64,000 nucleotides of DNA from Paenibacillus polymyxa (GTDB lineage: Bacteria; Bacillota; Bacilli; Paenibacillales; Paenibacillaceae). The DNA lies in contig NZ_JAGGNR010000036.1 of assembly GCF_018614975.1 (NCBI RefSeq), positions 1 to 64,000 on the forward strand, read 5' to 3'. The number at the start of each line of letters is the position of its first letter. The stretch's first letter is position 1. Positions 52,486 through 62,012 of the stretch are shown piece after piece. Position numbers and translations under genes: made by a program. Below the pieces are notes generated by a model. The model saw only the letters and a list, made by a program, of their open reading frames with translations. It was not told where the DNA came from and did not search any database.

Positions 52486-53586
52486 TTATTGGCTCAGAAC
52501 TCTGCTTAAAACAACAATAGCAATAATGAATAACACTAGGACCCAAGATAGTGGACGAGCGAAGTTAATCGTCCAGCCTATTCCATAACGTTTTTCTACG
52601 GTAAAAGAAGGATCATTGGCATTGAAGTAAATAAAGCCAAGCTTCCAATAATCATCGTCATTCACAGGCTGCTCCTTGGACCGTTCGCGATCTTCCTGAT
52701 GATTCCTAATTTTTCCACCGCCTTGTCTGCCTGTGAGAGACAGCAATATAACCCCTAATAAGATCGCCACTGAAGTGATCAGACTAATCACAGTTAACAA
52801 GACTTGATTAGGAACGAACATATTGATCTGAATGAAGGCAAATAAGATGGTAAGAAGCAGGCCTGTTATGATCGTAAATAGGGACCACTTACGGCGGAAT
52901 CGGATATGATCAGCAGCAAATTGGGCAGGATTAGATGGAGTAAGCTGTTGCTTGCTTGTTTTAATACTCCAGTTCATCAACATCATCAGTGCAATGATTC
53001 CTAGCTGTACAAGGTTAATAGCCAGTACCGAAAGGTAGGTTTTGGGCACACTGGAAGTGACATGGCCCTGAAGATCATATTTCATCGGAATGACGTTAGG
53101 TAGTGCGTTATAATTCAAGATTGTAATGATCGCAATGGCTACAATAATAGCAATGTGAACGAGAAACCAATAGTTGGAATAGGTGAGTTTATTTTGGCGG
53201 AAGGTGGTATCGATTTTAACCCTTGGAGATGACTCTACAGTTGTAAGTGTTTCTTTTATCTTTTTCATCTTGAAATGAAATAATATGTGTAGTGCGGCCC
53301 AGTACACAATGAATATCATTGTGCAAACACCGGTAATCATTGCGGTAGACTCTTCATTGGCAGATCGGGGTACATACAGACAAGCAAGAATAATTAACCC
53401 GTTTCCGATCAGACTTACTGTAGCAAACGTTCTCCGGAGCTTACGTAAGACTGGTGTGTAGTAATTATATTGACTTACCGTAACCCCAAAGCTAATTGTT
53501 TCCCTTGTCAGATAGGGTGCAAAGGATAGAAGTAAGGCTAATGGAACAAAGATTAAAATGATAGGCAATATACTAAATAGCTGCAT
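52486..53586 (-). CDS. DUF1648/DUF5808 membrane protein
   Basis: A 366-residue protein with about eight transmembrane helices. The central LVHIAIIVAIAIITILNYNALPNVIPMKYDLQG is the DUF1648 signature and the C-terminal DDDYWKLGFIYFNANDPSFTVEKRYG..W is a DUF5808 motif. In Bacilli these proteins often pair with YtrA/SdpR-like repressors. The ATG at 53586 has AGGGAG 10 nt upstream. It lies 23 nt after the GntR gene and is probably controlled by it. Confidence 0.85.
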   Translation of the reverse strand: MQLFSILPIILIFVPLALLLSFAPYLTRETISFGVTVSQYNYYTPVLRKLRRTFATVSLIGNGLIILACLYVPRSANEESTAMITGVCTMIFIVYWAALHILFHFKMKKIKETLTTVESSPRVKIDTTFRQNKLTYSNYWFLVHIAIIVAIAIITILNYNALPNVIPMKYDLQGHVTSSVPKTYLSVLAINLVQLGIIALMMLMNWSIKTSKQQLTPSNPAQFAADHIRFRRKWSLFTIITGLLLTILFAFIQINMFVPNQVLLTVISLITSVAILLGVILLSLTGRQGGGKIRNHQEDRERSKEQPVNDDDYWKLGFIYFNANDPSFTVEKRYGIGWTINFARPLSWVLVLFIIAIVVLSRVLSQ

Positions 53587-53609
53587 ACATAACACACTCC
53601 CTTGATCCT

Positions 53610-54005
53610 TTATTCTTTGTTGTGGCCCATCTTCACATCATCATACATTTGGTTTAACACCGTAGATAGTTCCTCTTTGGTCATTCCACGACAGATCGCT
53701 TCGGCAATAATCGGTCTTAATTCACTTTGCTGCTTTTTCAAAAAAGCATCCGTTAGACCAGGCATTCCATCAGGGTTCACTACAACTCCCTTTTGTCTAT
53801 GAACCAGAATGTATCCATCTTGCTTGAGTAGTGTATAAGCCTTGTTGACGGTGTGAAGGTTAACACCGATATCTGCGGCCAAATTCCGAACCGAAGGTAA
53901 CGCCTCACCTAGCTGTAACTCACCACTAGCAATGCCTTCAATAATCTGATAAACAAGTTGTGAATAGATGGGAAGTTCGGATTGCATATCCAGTTGAATA
54001 ATCAA
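53610..54005 (-). CDS. GntR family transcriptional regulator, YtrA subfamily
   Basis: A 131-residue regulator: winged HTH at about residues 8-75 (PIYSQLVYQIIEGIASGELQLGE, SVRNLAADIGVNLHTVNKAY, GYILVHRQKGVVV), then a short C-terminal helical tail as in YtrA. These proteins repress their own operon of membrane genes. AAAGAAGG precedes the ATG. It heads the operon with the DUF1648 gene. Confidence 0.9.
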   Translation of the reverse strand: MIIQLDMQSELPIYSQLVYQIIEGIASGELQLGEALPSVRNLAADIGVNLHTVNKAYTLLKQDGYILVHRQKGVVVNPDGMPGLTDAFLKKQQSELRPIIAEAICRGMTKEELSTVLNQMYDDVKMGHNKE

Positions 54006-54073
54006 GAGTTCACCTTCTTTTTGTTATCTGTTATATATTAAATATAACAGGTATAACAATAGTAAGCAATATG

Positions 54074-54141
54074 TATAAAAAAAGCCGCATACCAATGGTG
54101 AGGGCAAACTTACCTGACCCTTCAGCGTTGGTATGCGGCTT
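54074..54141 (-). terminator. terminator of the AI-2E family gene
   Basis: The minus strand forms AAGCCGCATACCAA / TTGGTATGCGGCTT as outer stem with further inner pairing, followed by TTTTTATAC. Confidence 0.9.
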
Positions 54142-54219
54142 ATCCTGTTGAGCTTATTGGAGTGATTCAATAACAAACATTAGTAGTGGCACATGACAGC
54201 GTTGTATTTCAAATTCCAT

Positions 54220-55311
54220 TTAAGTTTCAGTCTTATCTTCGACAATCCGATAATGGATTTTGCGAACTATAATTTTTATAATCATATACAGGGGAATAAC
54301 GATGATCATACCCAAGATATTTCCCAGGTCAGCACCCACGAGCAAAAGAATAACGGTAGTCAGTGGATGAATATCGAGCTGCTTGCCATAGACATATGGA
54401 GAGATCAGGTTATCCTGAATTTGCTGTGCGATTACAATGATGACTAGTGACCAGATCGCCATCGAAGGTGATTCGATAAACGCAACAATGACAACCGGAA
54501 TAGCTGCCAGCAAAGCACCCACATAAGGGATGAAGTTCAGAATAATGGATACAACCGTCAAGAGAAGCGCATATGGCAATCCAAGAAAGAGAAAACCAAT
54601 ATACATCAGGATACCCAAAGCCACATTAACAATGACACGGCCTACAATATAGCTGCTTAACGCTTCATCAATTTCATGAACCATTTCTTCGCCATCCTTA
54701 CGATAATGTCTGGGAAGTAATAGGGTGAGGTTGGTTCCAAATTTCCTGCCTTCCTTGAGCATGTAATACAGCATAATCGGGAACGTAGCCAGAATGATGA
54801 CCAGATTGGACACCACCGAGAACAATCCGGATACATAATCGGTTACCGTTGTAACCCCTTGACTCAGAAATTCGGAGAAACGTGAGAACAGATTGGAATC
54901 CTCAGGCAGATATCTGGCAAGAAAACCACTCCTCTCGAATTTATTCAACTGATCTTTGAGCGAAGTGACCAATGCCGGAGCATTCTCCACAAAATTCATC
55001 AATTGTTCACGCAGGGAAGGCCATACGAGCACACTAAAACCTGCAAGTACTAATGCAATTACGACATAAATAATCAGAACTGACAATGCACGCTTGATCT
55101 TATGCCTTTCCATATAATCGACGAGCGGACGGAGCAGATAATAGAAAAACCCGGCAATCAGCAGCGGAATAATAATGATGTGAATTAGTGAGGTCAGGGG
55201 GTTGAAAATAAAGTTCACTTTATCCCCCAGATACACGATGAGCAGCAGCAGAATAATCGCTGTGCATATACGGTAAAACTTGTTGTTTATCAAGAAACGT
55301 AATCCCTCCAT
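54220..55311 (-). CDS. AI-2E family (PerM/YdiK-type) transporter
   Basis: A 363-residue membrane protein of the AI-2E superfamily: eight predicted helices in the usual arrangement, with a soluble insert (about 100-150, LVTSLKDQLNKFERSGFL), TFPIMLYYMLKEGRKFG, and the GLPYALLLTVVSIILNFIPYVGALLAAIPVV motif. Members export autoinducer-2 or act as Na+/H+ antiporters; the substrate here is unknown. The start is unsure: ATG at 55311 lacks a good site, while a TTG at 55293 has GGAGGG 10 nt upstream. Confidence 0.88.
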   Translation of the reverse strand: MEGLRFLINNKFYRICTAIILLLLIVYLGDKVNFIFNPLTSLIHIIIIPLLIAGFFYYLLRPLVDYMERHKIKRALSVLIIYVVIALVLAGFSVLVWPSLREQLMNFVENAPALVTSLKDQLNKFERSGFLARYLPEDSNLFSRFSEFLSQGVTTVTDYVSGLFSVVSNLVIILATFPIMLYYMLKEGRKFGTNLTLLLPRHYRKDGEEMVHEIDEALSSYIVGRVIVNVALGILMYIGFLFLGLPYALLLTVVSIILNFIPYVGALLAAIPVVIVAFIESPSMAIWSLVIIVIAQQIQDNLISPYVYGKQLDIHPLTTVILLLVGADLGNILGMIIVIPLYMIIKIIVRKIHYRIVEDKTET

Positions 55312-55452
55312 ACGCTGCTCTGCCAAATTGACTGCGGCGGTAATATGTATATCTAGTCATTTACTTATGATACTAAGTACCCTTAAATAACAGCCATGCC
55401 ACAGGCGATGCTGAATATACCCTTTTTTTCTTTCCAAAACAGCATTGGAGCA

Positions 55453-55478
55453 AAAAAAGAAGCAGGCGTTAGCCTGCC
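55453..55478 (-). terminator. terminator of the ABC exporter operon
   Basis: GGCAGGC and GCCTGC pair around TAAC on the minus strand, followed by TTCTTTTTTTGC. The stop codon of the permease lies in the loop. Confidence 0.85.
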
Positions 55479-56269
55479 ACATCTCTTTTGCTGAATACAA
55501 CCCAGGAAATTACCATGAAAATAACGTAATACACCGCCAGAACTGCAATAGAGAAACCCAGTGTCATTCCTGCACTTGGACCACCCATTAGCGCAAAATC
55601 CGCCCCGGAGGTCATGTATTTGCTAAGATCCATGTTGTTGAACAGAACATACTTGGCCCACTCATAACGGACCGGATTGAATATGAGTGAGAAGATACTC
55701 TGTGAGAACATAATGAACAAGGATAATCCAATCGCAAGTGCGCCTGAACGAAATACGGAGGACACCATAAAGGCAATCGCAAGTGTAATGAACAGATCAA
55801 CGTACAAATATCCCCATAACGTCAAAGCATTCGTAGCCGGACTACTGCTTCCTCCCGGAGCATCATGCGAGAAAAGGATATAAGACGTTAGCATGGCCAT
55901 CGCGATGATTAGCAATGTACTGACAATGCTGAAGCCAACTACGGTCAAGTATTTGGAAGCCAGAACTTTGCTTCGTGACCATGGACGGATCAGCAATAGC
56001 TTAATGGTTCCCCAGGTAAATTCGCCCGCGACCGATTCCGCTGCAATCACAACACAGAAGATCGTGTTCAGGAAAAACGTAATCTGGATGGTCGTTACAG
56101 CGGCTTCCCAGTACAAAACTTCATTGGACCCCATTCCTTCTCTCAGTAACACTGGCATTAATAGCGAGATCAGCGCCAGAATCGATAACATGATCCAGGT
56201 ACGGGGACGACGGAAAATTTTCATATTTTCATTCAATATCAGATTACCGAAACTACCCAATGCCTCCAC
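55469..56269 (-). CDS. ABC-2 type transporter permease
   Basis: A 266-residue, six-helix ABC-2 permease (NENMKIFRRPRTWIMLSILAL at the N-terminus, AGEFTWGTIKLLLIRPWSRSKVL in the middle) that pairs with the upstream ATPase. The start used is a GTG at 56269, inside a G-rich run that overlaps the ATPase gene by 17 nt; later TTG or ATG codons are possible. It resembles bacitracin-type exporters (BcrB-like); the exported compound is unknown. Confidence 0.88.
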   Translation of the reverse strand: MEALGSFGNLILNENMKIFRRPRTWIMLSILALISLLMPVLLREGMGSNEVLYWEAAVTTIQITFFLNTIFCVVIAAESVAGEFTWGTIKLLLIRPWSRSKVLASKYLTVVGFSIVSTLLIIAMAMLTSYILFSHDAPGGSSSPATNALTLWGYLYVDLFITLAIAFMVSSVFRSGALAIGLSLFIMFSQSIFSLIFNPVRYEWAKYVLFNNMDLSKYMTSGADFALMGGPSAGMTLGFSIAVLAVYYVIFMVISWVVFSKRDVAG

Positions 56270-57161
56270 CCCCAGTGACTTGCAAGAATTGTTCTTCCAG
56301 GGTGTGAGTCACGTTACGAATACCGTATACCTGAAACCCTTCGCTAACCAGCTTGGCATTGATATCCGGAATCTGCTCACGAGACACTCGCATCACCAGG
56401 ACACTGCCCTGTACGATAGCACCCTGAATCAGATCCGCAGCGCGGTCAGCATCATTCAGCTCAAAAGCAACTTCGATTAATGCATCCGAACCGGCTTCAG
56501 CCCGAAGGTTTCTTACATCGATCAGCTTGCCATTCTGGATGATGGCCACCGTATCACACATCAGCTCCATCTCTGACAACAAATGACTGGATACAAAGAC
56601 CGTAATGCCTTCCTCTTGGGTGAGCTGACGCAAATAATCTCTCAGTTCACGTATACCCTGTGGGTCCAGACCATTGGTCGGCTCATCCAGTACAAGCAGC
56701 TTCGGTTTATGTAATATCGCTTGCGCGACACCCAGACGCTGGCGCATGCCCAGTGAGTAGGTTTTGACCTTATCGTGAATACGAGCCGTAAGCCCCACAC
56801 GCTCAATCGTTTCCGCAATACGTTCTTTCGTAACTCCTGGCGACATGCGGGCAAAGTGAACGAGATTCTGGTACCCGGTCAGAAACTTGTACATTTCCGG
56901 ATTTTCCACAATAGCTCCTACTTGAGCTACCGCCTTCTCAAATTCATTCTTCACACTGTGTCCCGAGATGAAAATGTCACCTTTACTGATGGACATCAAT
57001 CCAACCATCATCCGAATCGTTGTTGTTTTCCCCGCGCCATTAGGTCCTAAAAAACCAAAAACCTGCCCCGGAGAAATATCCAGAGTCAGGTCGCTGACCA
57101 ATGATCGGGAGGATATGATTTTGCTGACGCCCTGAATCCGGACGACCGGCTCCTGCTGCAT
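56253..57161 (-). CDS. ABC transporter ATPase, BcrA-like
   Basis: A 302-residue ATPase of the antibiotic/peptide-exporter (DRA) type with Walker A GPNGAGKTT (about 38-46), signature YSLGMRQRLG and Walker B LLVLDEPTNGLDP. The C-terminal 80 residues are the substrate-modulating extension seen in BcrA-like proteins. It overlaps the permease gene by 17 nt and follows a small zinc-ribbon gene by 32 nt. Role: export or immunity, unproven. Confidence 0.93.
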   Translation of the reverse strand: MQQEPVVRIQGVSKIISSRSLVSDLTLDISPGQVFGFLGPNGAGKTTTIRMMVGLMSISKGDIFISGHSVKNEFEKAVAQVGAIVENPEMYKFLTGYQNLVHFARMSPGVTKERIAETIERVGLTARIHDKVKTYSLGMRQRLGVAQAILHKPKLLVLDEPTNGLDPQGIRELRDYLRQLTQEEGITVFVSSHLLSEMELMCDTVAIIQNGKLIDVRNLRAEAGSDALIEVAFELNDADRAADLIQGAIVQGSVLVMRVSREQIPDINAKLVSEGFQVYGIRNVTHTLEEQFLQVTGGGGIG

Positions 57162-57193
57162 TCAATCCCCTCCTTCATGGACGAGCACATAAC

Positions 57194-57445
57194 TCATGCC
57201 CGTTTCTCATATGAACATAGTGTATCATAATCTTTAGTATATTGTCCCGCAAACTGGGATTTCCCCTGACGTTTCGCTTCAACTACACACGCTTCACAGC
57301 ATCCAAGCGGCATTTCACTCCGGTAGAATCCGGTGCGAAATACGTGATTGCCTCCATTGCCCTCTTCCTTCATTTCGACAGAGCTTCTAGTGACCGACAC
57401 AATCATCCCACAACTGACACAGTAAAAGCGGCCCGTTTCGATCAA
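57194..57445 (-). CDS. small zinc-ribbon-like protein
   Basis: An 83-residue protein with two Cys pairs (YCVSCGM near residue 9-12 and GCCEACV near 49-53), which could bind one zinc ion. The family is not known to me. It starts at TTG (57445), with AGGGGAAGGAA upstream. It precedes the ABC exporter genes with 32 nt between, so it may belong to their operon, perhaps as a redox or metal sensor. Confidence 0.7.
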   Translation of the reverse strand: MIETGRFYCVSCGMIVSVTRSSVEMKEEGNGGNHVFRTGFYRSEMPLGCCEACVVEAKRQGKSQFAGQYTKDYDTLCSYEKRA

Positions 57446-57696
57446 TAATATTCCTTCCCCTCACAAGGAGCTTAGAAGTCCTTGTTATTTGTCGTTAGAA
57501 GCTGAAAATTGATACATTTTGTATCTATCTCGTAATTTACTTGACACCGGAACTAATGTCAAGGCTTTACAGCCATAAAAACAAGCAAAACGCAAAAAAA
57601 GCTCCATAAATGCGACAAAAGTCTCGCATTTACAGAGCCTCATGTTAGGTAAATGATACAATTCGGTTCAATGTATGGATTAATATTATTTCCTGA
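57446..57696. other. intergenic region between the zinc-ribbon gene and the 57697 gene
   Basis: About 250 nt. It holds the minus-strand terminator at 57594-57639 and the zinc-ribbon gene's upstream region. Nothing else is recognised. Confidence 0.5.
57594..57639 (-). terminator. terminator of the 57697-58887 region genes
   Basis: On the minus strand GCTCTGTAAATGCGA and TCGCATTTATGGAGC pair (14 of 15) around an 8-nt loop, followed by TTTTTTTGCG. Confidence 0.9.
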
Positions 57697-58218
57697 TTAG
57701 TCACTATTGTCGACCTGCGAGGTATTATCATTTTTCTGATTTGGATAATACCAGAGTAAGGTCCACTCATCGCCATCCTTTACCAGATAACAGGTCTGCA
57801 AAATATCGAATTGGCCAAAGGTCCCTGAGTACTTCTGGGTGACCCGGATTCTGAAGGCTTCTGAGAATGGCTTAACGCCATCGATCACGGTTACATCAAA
57901 CTCGCGCTCCGGCTTGTCCATCTCCAGTTCAAAGGTCTCCACGCCAAAATGTTGCATAAATATATGTGCTCTGTTCTGTACGTAAGCACTCTTGGGAAAC
58001 CGCTCTTTCATCAGGGGATGAAAGAGTTCCCACGAACTGCCGAAGTCACCCGTCTGCTCATATTTGTAAAACTCTTCGGCAACAGCAGCAGCTCCATCCG
58101 TTGTATCTGCCTGAAACAGATACGGAATAGTTCTGGCAATCAACCACAGCAATATTACAATGATCGCGATGAACCCGATCTTTTTGAGCAAAACATTCCG
58201 GTTCCTTCTTCGCAGCAT
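57697..58218 (-). CDS. membrane-anchored protein of unknown function
   Basis: A 173-residue protein with one N-terminal transmembrane helix (about residues 12-31) and an extracytoplasmic domain with an NTF2-like/DUF4878-like look (AAAVAEEFYKYEQTGDFGSSWELFHPLMKERF, then QTCYLVKDGDEWTLLWYYP). The start at 58218 has AAGGAGG 7 nt upstream. It follows VanZ in the same direction. No function is assigned. Confidence 0.78.
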   Translation of the reverse strand: MLRRRNRNVLLKKIGFIAIIVILLWLIARTIPYLFQADTTDGAAAVAEEFYKYEQTGDFGSSWELFHPLMKERFPKSAYVQNRAHIFMQHFGVETFELEMDKPEREFDVTVIDGVKPFSEAFRIRVTQKYSGTFGQFDILQTCYLVKDGDEWTLLWYYPNQKNDNTSQVDNSD

Positions 58219-58302
58219 GTCCAGTCCTCCTTGTCCTACTCCATACTTATGATGGATGGCAGACAAGTAGAAGTTGAACGATACATCTAATTTCCTGGGA
58301 AA

Positions 58303-58887
58303 TCACTCACTGTGAATGGAAGTCCGCTTTCCCTTCCTGATCCTTCGGATAATGGACTGAAGTCCTGCATATATGGCAATCCCACAGCAGCCGCCGAGCA
58401 AGTCTACTCCAACATCACGTATAGAGCTTGTCCGGTCCGGGCTGAACTGCTGAATATACTCATCAATGGAGGCTATAACGAACACCACAGCCAGAGCAGA
58501 AACGATACTGGTCACAAGGGATGCTCTCCTGTATCGCAGCCCGCCGTACACAAGCACGGCGAGCACAGCGTATACAAATAAGTGCGCACTCTTGCGAAAG
58601 ATGAACTCTGCAAAATCATATGGCCTCTGCTTCAGCGAATACTCATACTCCCCGTAAGTGAATTGCACATCAGGAAGGGTAAAACCGATGTGCAATTTTT
58701 GAGACCATTTATGAAGCCAAGGCTGAATGTCTTGCTGTTGAGAGGATTGTGTGGACATGGACCAGATGACCAGAATCCAGATCACAATCAACAGCAGAGT
58801 AATGAGAAATCCGTACGTTCTTCGTACATGCTTTTGTCTCGTGCGCCCGGAGCCCTCCTCCATCATTTTGATCTTCACCACTTTCAT
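58303..58887 (-). CDS. VanZ family protein
   Basis: A 194-residue membrane protein with four to five helices and the VanZ-domain pattern: KSAHLFVYAVLAVLVYGGLRY, then SIDEYIQQFSPDRTSSIRDVGVDLLGG. VanZ-like proteins are linked to glycopeptide tolerance and are widespread in Bacilli without van genes. It lies just after the GH74-like gene (10 nt), on the same strand. Confidence 0.88.
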   Translation of the reverse strand: MKVVKIKMMEEGSGRTRQKHVRRTYGFLITLLLIVIWILVIWSMSTQSSQQQDIQPWLHKWSQKLHIGFTLPDVQFTYGEYEYSLKQRPYDFAEFIFRKSAHLFVYAVLAVLVYGGLRYRRASLVTSIVSALAVVFVIASIDEYIQQFSPDRTSSIRDVGVDLLGGCCGIAIYAGLQSIIRRIRKGKRTSIHSE

Positions 58888-58897
58888 ATCTCTCTCG

Positions 58898-61057
58898 TTA
58901 TTCTATTGATCCAACGTACATACCTCTGCCATTCGTACCTACATATACCTGACCATAGATTTGACGGTCTGCCGCCATAATTTGCGGTTCATTGCCCAGC
59001 CCAATTCCAGTACCTAAAGGACCTATATTGTTCCAGGTTATCCCCATATCATCTGAACGGAAGAATCCATTCACATGATTTACGGTGCCATATACATAGA
59101 CGGCTGGGACAAATTTGCCTGGCTGAGCCTTTCCAAAGGCAAATAATTTAGAATTCTGCACACCCTGGATCCTGGAAAATGTATTTCCCGAGTTCGTCGA
59201 TGCATATAGTCCTTCGGTTCCCAAACTTACCCATACAGCATTCGCCACACCAGGTGCAGCCTCGACTTTAATGAAGCTTGTATTGATATCCGTATTAACA
59301 GGAAGGCGAACCGTATTGGCTTTGGACCAGTTGGCACCAGCATCCGTTGAGCGATACAGATAACCGGCAGCATACATATAAAATTTATATCCATTGATGC
59401 GATCTGCAGCCAGTGGATGATTATAGGCGAAGACCATTTTCCCTCCGATAGCCTGAAAAGGAGCACCATTCATATTTTGCCATGTTGCGCCACGATTCGT
59501 GCTTCTGACCGGATTACCGGTCTGGGGGTAATAAACAATTACATTTGGATTGATGGCCGAGTAAGCAACCCTGCCCAGTTTGGAGCCAGCCGGAACATTC
59601 ATTGGAGTTACGGTAACTCCGTTATTGGAAGAGACAAATAAACGTGTGGTCGTACCATACCAGTCACTGCTTCCCAGAAATATCATGTAATTCGGATTTG
59701 CTTCATGATAGTCAATACTCACAATTTCTCGCATACCCGCGAGCGGAATTTTATTAAGAGGAACATCAGATACATTCTCATGTCTAAATCCGACCTGATC
59801 CGTTAAACCACTAAAGAATGAAATACCCTGAGGGGGTGTGGATGCAGTGAGTGCGACGACTTCTTCATGACCATCGGTAATGGCTTCCCAGGTACTCGCA
59901 GTACTTCCAGTCAATCCATTGGTACCATTGATGTTGTCTGTCTTGTATACGCCAAACCAGTCTGTAGCATATACGGTGCCCGGCTTATGTGGATCGAAGT
60001 TGATACTGGATGTTGCTGAGAAAAACATGTTGGGTGTCCACCATGACGGTTTGGATACCAGCGTTTTGCTCACTGTTGTCCAACTCTGTCCGCCATTAAC
60101 GGAACGATACAGCGGCAGATTATCTCCGCCTGTTCGAACGGCTGCCAGGATGTGATTATCATTATTGGGATCAATCGTGATTCCATAATAAGATGAGTAA
60201 CTGGAGCTGGGTGTTATATTCGTCCACTGCACACCATTGAACTTGTAGACGCCTTGATTATCCGTGGTCACATACAACGTGCCGTTCTTCGCCACAGTCA
60301 TACGGGCAGGATATTCGGGGCTTCTCCCGGTAAGTTGCCAAGTGGTCTGCCCATTGCTTCTTGGTGCTTTGCTATACACACCAATGCCGCGAACCCCCGC
60401 ATACACAACTTGACCTTGCTTCGTCACGGGATTCAATCCATAAGCTACACTCCGAATTCCCTCACCGGATAGCCCGCTAGGTACATCCCATACCTTGCTC
60501 CACGTGGCTGCACCATCACTGGAAGTGTACAATCCATCATATCGTGTACCCACGTGCAGGTAATTGGAGTTCGTGGGATTAACTGCGATGCTCTCTCCCA
60601 TGGCACGATGGATATTTCCATTCGATTCATTCCGAAGATTGAGTCCGGTTCGAATCCAAGTCTCTCCACGATCAGTGGATTTCAGAATATCGCTCGGCCC
60701 CACATTCCCGTACTTACCTGCCGCGATATACACGATATTGGGGTTTTGCTGATCCAGCGCAATCCCATCCACACCGTACAGATTGCTGTCCTCATCTCCG
60801 AAATGATCAAGTAGCGGGACCCAGTCTCCTGAGGCTTCATCCAACCGATAGGCTCCTCCAACGTCAGTTCGAGTGTAAACCAGATCAGGCTCAGTCGGAT
60901 GAATGACCACCCCCGTAACGTACCCCCCACCACCAATAGGTATATTCTTCCATTGATAGTTTTGAGCTGATTGAACATAATTTGTACTTGCCGGTATCAT
61001 GAGCATATACATTAGTAGCACAATCAGGGACAATTTCAATAGCCTGGAGATACGCAT
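58898..61057 (-). CDS. secreted GH74-like beta-propeller glycosidase
   Basis: A 719-residue exported protein: signal peptide (about residues 1-34, ending YVQSAQ) and two tandem seven-bladed propellers with many SxDxGxTW Asp-boxes (STDRGETW, SSDGAATW, SVNGGQSW, STDAGANW). The opening YQWKNIPIGGGGYVTGVVIHP and YTRTDVGGAYR (catalytic-type Asp65) is that of GH74 xyloglucanases. A second catalytic Asp is not clear to me. It sits in a polysaccharide operon (LCP ligase, UDP-glucose dehydrogenase), so it may trim the organism's own polysaccharide. Start ATG 61057; GTG at 61066 is an alternative. Confidence 0.85.
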   Translation of the reverse strand: MRISRLLKLSLIVLLMYMLMIPASTNYVQSAQNYQWKNIPIGGGGYVTGVVIHPTEPDLVYTRTDVGGAYRLDEASGDWVPLLDHFGDEDSNLYGVDGIALDQQNPNIVYIAAGKYGNVGPSDILKSTDRGETWIRTGLNLRNESNGNIHRAMGESIAVNPTNSNYLHVGTRYDGLYTSSDGAATWSKVWDVPSGLSGEGIRSVAYGLNPVTKQGQVVYAGVRGIGVYSKAPRSNGQTTWQLTGRSPEYPARMTVAKNGTLYVTTDNQGVYKFNGVQWTNITPSSSYSSYYGITIDPNNDNHILAAVRTGGDNLPLYRSVNGGQSWTTVSKTLVSKPSWWTPNMFFSATSSINFDPHKPGTVYATDWFGVYKTDNINGTNGLTGSTASTWEAITDGHEEVVALTASTPPQGISFFSGLTDQVGFRHENVSDVPLNKIPLAGMREIVSIDYHEANPNYMIFLGSSDWYGTTTRLFVSSNNGVTVTPMNVPAGSKLGRVAYSAINPNVIVYYPQTGNPVRSTNRGATWQNMNGAPFQAIGGKMVFAYNHPLAADRINGYKFYMYAAGYLYRSTDAGANWSKANTVRLPVNTDINTSFIKVEAAPGVANAVWVSLGTEGLYASTNSGNTFSRIQGVQNSKLFAFGKAQPGKFVPAVYVYGTVNHVNGFFRSDDMGITWNNIGPLGTGIGLGNEPQIMAADRQIYGQVYVGTNGRGMYVGSIE

Positions 61058-61078
61058 CTGGTTCACCGCCCTATCCGA

Positions 61079-61999
61079 TCATTTTAAATGTTCTTCAATC
61101 ATCTGATGTATCCTGTCTCGTTCCGATTGTTCCACGATATAGTAGTACACTCCATCAATTTTCTTGCCCGTGCCTTTGATCTCAACAGACTCGATATGAT
61201 TCAGCACCGGGCGGTAATTGGAGAACATCTGCTTCATTTCATCAAAGGTAACGTCAGTTCTCACGTGAGCACTCACTTGATCCAGCAACGTCTCCAGTTG
61301 CAACACGTTGGATACCTGAACCGCATTCTTCAGCACTTGTTTGATAATCTCCCGCTGACGGTCATTCCGCCCGAGATCCCCCTTCGGATCATCATAACGC
61401 ATTCGCGAGAATCCCAAAGCTGCTGCACCATCCAGATGAATATTTCCCTGCTCGAACCGATAACCCTCATAGTCAAATGCAAACGGGTTATTCACATCCA
61501 CTCCACCCACCATGTCGATGACCTGTGCAAAGCCCTCCATATTCAATTTCATGTAGTAGTGTATGGGAACGCCAAGCAATTGTTCCACAGTCTGCACAGA
61601 CATGTTAACGCCGCCAAAAGCGTAAGCATGATTGATCTTATCCTCTGTACCATGTCCTACAATACTTGTTCTGGTATCTCGGGGGATGTTAAACATAAGT
61701 GCGGATTGTTTTGCAGGATTAACACTTAATACAATCATGGTGTCGGAGCGCCCCCGATCATTCATACGTTCATCCACACCCAGAATCAAAACATTAAAAG
61801 GTTCTTCTTTCTCCATGTCCACAGGGAATTCTCCCCCACCCCGCTGGTCTACAATAGATACTTGCTTGATGGGTTCCCGGGGTTCATACATTTGATCCGC
61901 CGCTGATTTAACATGCGAATACAGATACACAGAATATCCAATCATGACGACTGCTACAAGGGAAATGACACCTAACGTTATTTTGATCCCGCGTCTCAT
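61079..61999 (-). CDS. LytR-CpsA-Psr (LCP) family glycopolymer ligase
   Basis: A 306-residue membrane-anchored enzyme (one helix near the N-terminus, about residues 8-28) that attaches wall teichoic acid or capsule polymers to peptidoglycan. LCP landmarks are NVLILGVDER, RSDTMIVLSVNP, NIPRDTRTSIVG, AYAFGGVNMSVQTVEQLLGVPIHYYMKLN and MRYDDPKGDLGRNDRQ. The start at 61999 has GGAGG 7 nt upstream. It follows ugd within 13 nt and precedes the GH74-like gene. Confidence 0.93.
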   Translation of the reverse strand: MRRGIKITLGVISLVAVVMIGYSVYLYSHVKSAADQMYEPREPIKQVSIVDQRGGGEFPVDMEKEEPFNVLILGVDERMNDRGRSDTMIVLSVNPAKQSALMFNIPRDTRTSIVGHGTEDKINHAYAFGGVNMSVQTVEQLLGVPIHYYMKLNMEGFAQVIDMVGGVDVNNPFAFDYEGYRFEQGNIHLDGAAALGFSRMRYDDPKGDLGRNDRQREIIKQVLKNAVQVSNVLQLETLLDQVSAHVRTDVTFDEMKQMFSNYRPVLNHIESVEIKGTGKKIDGVYYYIVEQSERDRIHQMIEEHLK

Positions 62000-62012
62000 G
62001 TTATGGCCTCCG

